In this document: positions 61,818 through 64,000 of the stretch, in pieces
Numbering within the stretch: the first letter of the stretch is position 1
Layout of the letters: each line of letters begins with the position of its first letter
DNA from: Chryseobacterium sp. StRB126
Lineage (GTDB): Bacteria; Bacteroidota; Bacteroidia; Flavobacteriales; Weeksellaceae
Length of the DNA: 64,000 nt
NCBI RefSeq assembly: GCF_000829375.1
Contig: NZ_AP014624.1
Location: 124,001 to 188,000, forward strand
Direction of reading: 5' to 3'
The notes under the pieces: model-generated
Told to the model about the DNA's origin: nothing
Database searches by the model: none
The model's input: the letters and a program-made list of their open reading frames with translations, nothing else
Position numbers and translations under genes: made by a program

Positions 61818-62069
61818 ATGAAAATTAAAATAACAATTCAAAATTGTAGTAATGAAAAAATGACTATAACAAAAGAGCCTGAGGCTTTAGAGTCATTTAT
61901 TAATTCAAATGATGAAATAGAAGTAGAAACAAACGAGCAAGAAGAAAATATATATTTGAATGTTGGAAAAAATGATGATGGAACTATTTATATTCAAATA
62001 TGGGATGCTCCAAATACAGAATATACTATTTACCACAAGGGTGAAAATATGTTTAAAGAGTATTTATGA
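61818..62069 (+). CDS. Probable orphan immunity protein (cassette 4)
   Basis: An 83-residue acidic protein without signal peptide (MKIKITIQNCSNEKM, VETNEQEENIYLNVG, YIQIWDAPNTEYTIYHKGEN), predicted all-beta. Without the IS it would start 37 bases after the stop of the toxin tail, the spacing expected of an immunity gene. No family is recognised. A retained immunity gene with its toxin mostly gone is a frequent state in such arrays and may still protect against siblings. Confidence 0.55.
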   Translation: MKIKITIQNCSNEKMTITKEPEALESFINSNDEIEVETNEQEENIYLNVGKNDDGTIYIQIWDAPNTEYTIYHKGENMFKEYL

Positions 62070-62110
62070 GTTTACAATTAATGATCCTAAAAATTTTATA
62101 AAGGCATTTT

Positions 62111-62381
62111 CCCCCGCGGCTCAAAGTCCGGAGACTTTGAGCCAATAAATAAAAGCAATTCTATAAACGTTCTCCAAAGTTGGGAAACTTCGGGAGCAGG
62201 GTTCTTTGACGAAAGTGATGCTTGTATCACCTTTTCTCAAAGCGTATAAAGGGTTCAATACAAACAGAATATTTTTACTGATAGAATGACAAATGACTGC
62301 CTTATTTTTAAGGCAGTCATTTTATATAAAAACCACCGCAAAAGCAGTGGCTCAAAAAATCAAATCTAATATGGACTGTGA
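62111..62381 (+). repeat. Cassette-spacer repeat, copy D (next to the intact susD)
   Basis: It includes the full palindrome GCTCAAAGTC-CGGA-GACTTTGAGC, the ATACAAACAGAATATTTTTA block, the terminator (62291-62322) and the second hairpin CCACCGC-AAAA-GCAGTGG. The second hairpin reads as a terminator for susD on the minus strand. Here the module ends in the genuine susD stop codon, so D looks like the ancestral position. Confidence 0.85.
62291..62322. terminator. Terminator in repeat copy D, with compensatory base change
   Basis: A 12-bp stem (62291-62302 with 62311-62322). Compared with copies A-C one G-C pair is A-T, so pairing is kept. Confidence 0.8.
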
Positions 62382-63875
62382 TTATAGATTGGGATTATTT
62401 TCAATCTCTTTCAGTGGAATACTGAATAAATAATAAGGACTGTTCGGAACAAACGGAGTCTTGTTCGGAAGATCAAAAACAGTATGTCCTTTCCCATCAA
62501 CGGTTTTGACAGTTCCGTTTGGGGTTGTTATCTGAACTTTGATTGGTTTTCCTTCCGCATCTGTAAACGGTTTTCTTTCCACAGTTCCCTGCGTTCTGAT
62601 AATATCGGAAAGTGAGAATCCTTCTCCAAACAATTCTTTTCTTCTTTCAATTAAGATTTCCTTTACCACATCATTCTGTGCCAATGATCCTGTATAAGCA
62701 TCAGCATTTCTGGCAGCTCTTAACTGATTTAAAATGGTTACCGCCTGAGCTGGGTTTCCGTTTCTTGCTTCAGATTCTGCTTCAATCAGGTACATTTCAG
62801 CTGCTCTCATATACACAATATCTGCGATAAGTGTTGGCTTAAACTTGAACTTAGCATATCTCAGCAATCCTTCTCTTCCCGGAAGGCCATCCCATGAGAA
62901 TAATTGAGATCTGATATCATTGGAATCAAACAGTTTTTTAAAATAAGGATCTGCCATAAAGCTGTAATAATAACTTCCCGATGAAGATACATCCAGATAA
63001 TGGAAAGCATAACTTGCATCTGACATCTCCTGGGTTTGTGCATGTCCCCAAATCCACTCTCCATTATTAATGTCATTGAATCCTTCTTTATACTTTTCCG
63101 GAGTCATCAATGCAAAATTTTCTCTTGCTGTTTTTGCCGCTGCTGCAGCCTTACTCCATTCTCCGGTATTCAGATATACTCTTGCAAGGATACCGTTCAC
63201 TACATTGCGGTTAATCTTATCCTTGTTATTTCTTGTATAATTCTTCAATAGGTTATCCGCATCTGTAAGGTCACTTTTAATTAAAGTATAAACATCCTCC
63301 AGGCTGGATTTTTTCTTTGCAACACTACTTGTTGTGGAAGGTTCCGTATAAATGGGAGCCACCAATGCCGACTTGTCTTTAAGGTAACTGAATTGATAAA
63401 AGCTGGCAATATTCAGATAACAGAAAGCACGTAATGCTTTTGCCTGACCTTTTACCTGGTCTTTTTTTGCCTGCGTTCCCTCTGTAGCATCAATTTTAGC
63501 AATAACATTATTCATATTATTGATGGTGGAATACAACATTGTCCAGATAAATAATGGACGGCCTACTGTATTGTTCACCATTTCCGTAAAATCATAAGTA
63601 GATGAGAAACCATATTTATTGGTTAATACCGCTACATCACTTCCCATGGCATCACTGGCTCTTAAAACAGTTGAATATCCGATGTTCGCAAAAGTCGTTC
63701 CATCATTATTGAATTTTGCCCAGGTTCCGTTGATAACCGTTTCTGCACTTTCAGCCGTTTTGAAAACTTCTACACTGTTGGCCTGATCTGTAGGAGCGGT
63801 ATCCATTTCACTTTCACAACTTGAAAGTGACCATAATCCTAGTAAAGCAAAAGATAAATATTTTAAATTTTTCAT
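62382..63875 (-). CDS. SusD/RagB-family nutrient-binding outer-membrane lipoprotein
   Basis: A 497-residue lipoprotein (signal ending LWSLSSC, then ESEMD; Glu/Asp after Cys suits surface export). TPR-like helices carry SusD features: AKALRAFCYLNIASFYQF at about residue 140, NRNVVNGILARVYLNTGEWSKA at about 225, VYMRAAEMYLIEAESEARNGN near 355, and IERRKELFGEGFSLSDIIRTQG near 410. It partners the SusC-type receptor whose end lies upstream. Substrate (glycan or peptide) cannot be told. Its 3' end is the source or relative of the two susD fossils in the toxin array. Confidence 0.93.
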   Translation of the reverse strand: MKNLKYLSFALLGLWSLSSCESEMDTAPTDQANSVEVFKTAESAETVINGTWAKFNNDGTTFANIGYSTVLRASDAMGSDVAVLTNKYGFSSTYDFTEMVNNTVGRPLFIWTMLYSTINNMNNVIAKIDATEGTQAKKDQVKGQAKALRAFCYLNIASFYQFSYLKDKSALVAPIYTEPSTTSSVAKKKSSLEDVYTLIKSDLTDADNLLKNYTRNNKDKINRNVVNGILARVYLNTGEWSKAAAAAKTARENFALMTPEKYKEGFNDINNGEWIWGHAQTQEMSDASYAFHYLDVSSSGSYYYSFMADPYFKKLFDSNDIRSQLFSWDGLPGREGLLRYAKFKFKPTLIADIVYMRAAEMYLIEAESEARNGNPAQAVTILNQLRAARNADAYTGSLAQNDVVKEILIERRKELFGEGFSLSDIIRTQGTVERKPFTDAEGKPIKVQITTPNGTVKTVDGKGHTVFDLPNKTPFVPNSPYYLFSIPLKEIENNPNL

Positions 63876-63892
63876 TGTTCAAATTTTAAAAG

Positions 63893-64000
63893 TTAGAATG
63901 TTGCCTGAAGACCAAAAGTAATGGTTCTCATCGCCGGATATCTGTAATACGTTGTTCCGTCCAGCGCCTGCTCAGGATCCATTCCTTTATGTTTATAGAA
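63893..64000 (-). CDS. SusC/RagA-type TonB-dependent receptor, C-terminal end (partial)
   Basis: The last 35 codons, from the window edge to the stop at 63893-63895. They read FYKHKGMDPEQALDGTTYYR and end in RTITFGLQATF, the usual end of the last barrel strand of SusC proteins. It precedes susD by 17 bases, the standard order and spacing. Confidence 0.85.
   Translation of the reverse strand, partial: FYKHKGMDPEQALDGTTYYRYPAMRTITFGLQATF

Noticed and set aside
55467..62381. Repeated spacers considered as a CRISPR array or integron attachment sites
   Set aside because: The repeats are long, few, unevenly spaced, hold terminators and separate genes. No short regular repeats, cas genes or integrase are present.

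Overview
The window looks like chromosome of a Flavobacteriia bacterium, most likely a Chryseobacterium-type Weeksellaceae. The reasons are low GC, promoters of the Bacteroidota form TTG-N15-20-TAnnTTTG, few Shine-Dalgarno sites, type IX secretion (T9SS) C-terminal signals, SusC/SusD proteins, MbnP, LptD and TrhO of Bacteroidota type, and a flavobacterial IS982. No taxonomic search was possible.

Layout. 1-13.1 kb is mostly housekeeping: a LytTR regulator end, CPBP protease, SpoU-type methyltransferase, an Ala/Lys-repeat lipoprotein, a two-gene unit of unknown role, 5-formyl-THF cyclo-ligase, TrhO, HtrA protease, RidA, LptD and an exported amidase. 13.1-14.8 kb holds rpsT and four tRNA-Glu genes (one divergent, three identical). 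15.0-19.4 kb is a tandem family of three T9SS-type surface proteins sharing a domain with a CxxC pair. 20.1-27.1 kb is a cobalamin-riboswitch operon (BtuB-like receptor, BtuG-like propeller lipoprotein, a second surface lipoprotein and a DUF5074/T9SS protein). 27.2-35 kb is a copper-oriented region: di-haem MbnH-type peroxidase, MbnP lipoprotein, OprC/NosA-type TonB receptor with a CxxxM motif, exported superoxide dismutase, SCO, a YHS lipoprotein and two related small Cys-motif proteins. 36-46.7 kb is a zinc/cadmium-type efflux region: P-type ATPase, Fur-family regulator, CDF exporter, bestrophin-like channel, RND adaptor, and an RND pump fused to its TolC channel. The ATPase and the pump share a 15-bp palindrome at identical spacing to a -7 element.

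47.0-62.4 kb is the most unusual part: a polymorphic-toxin island. A tail-fibre-like protein and a small protein with a T9SS-like C-terminus precede a 2172-residue SpvB/VCBS/RHS protein with its own toxin tip and probable immunity gene. Downstream is an array of displaced RHS-tip cassettes. Two are long, lack a signal peptide and the 5' RHS region, end in different HExxH metallopeptidase-like tips, and are each followed by a lipoprotein that is probably the immunity protein. A third is reduced to a toxin tail and an 83-residue probable immunity gene, separated by a decayed IS982. The cassettes are separated by a repeated terminator module. The two long cassettes each begin with a 101-bp fossil of the 3' end of a susD gene, matching the intact convergent susD at 62.4 kb. 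This suggests the cassettes arose by duplication or import of a block running from inside the RHS core to the end of susD, giving a store of alternative tips.

62.4-64 kb is a SusD lipoprotein and the end of its SusC partner.
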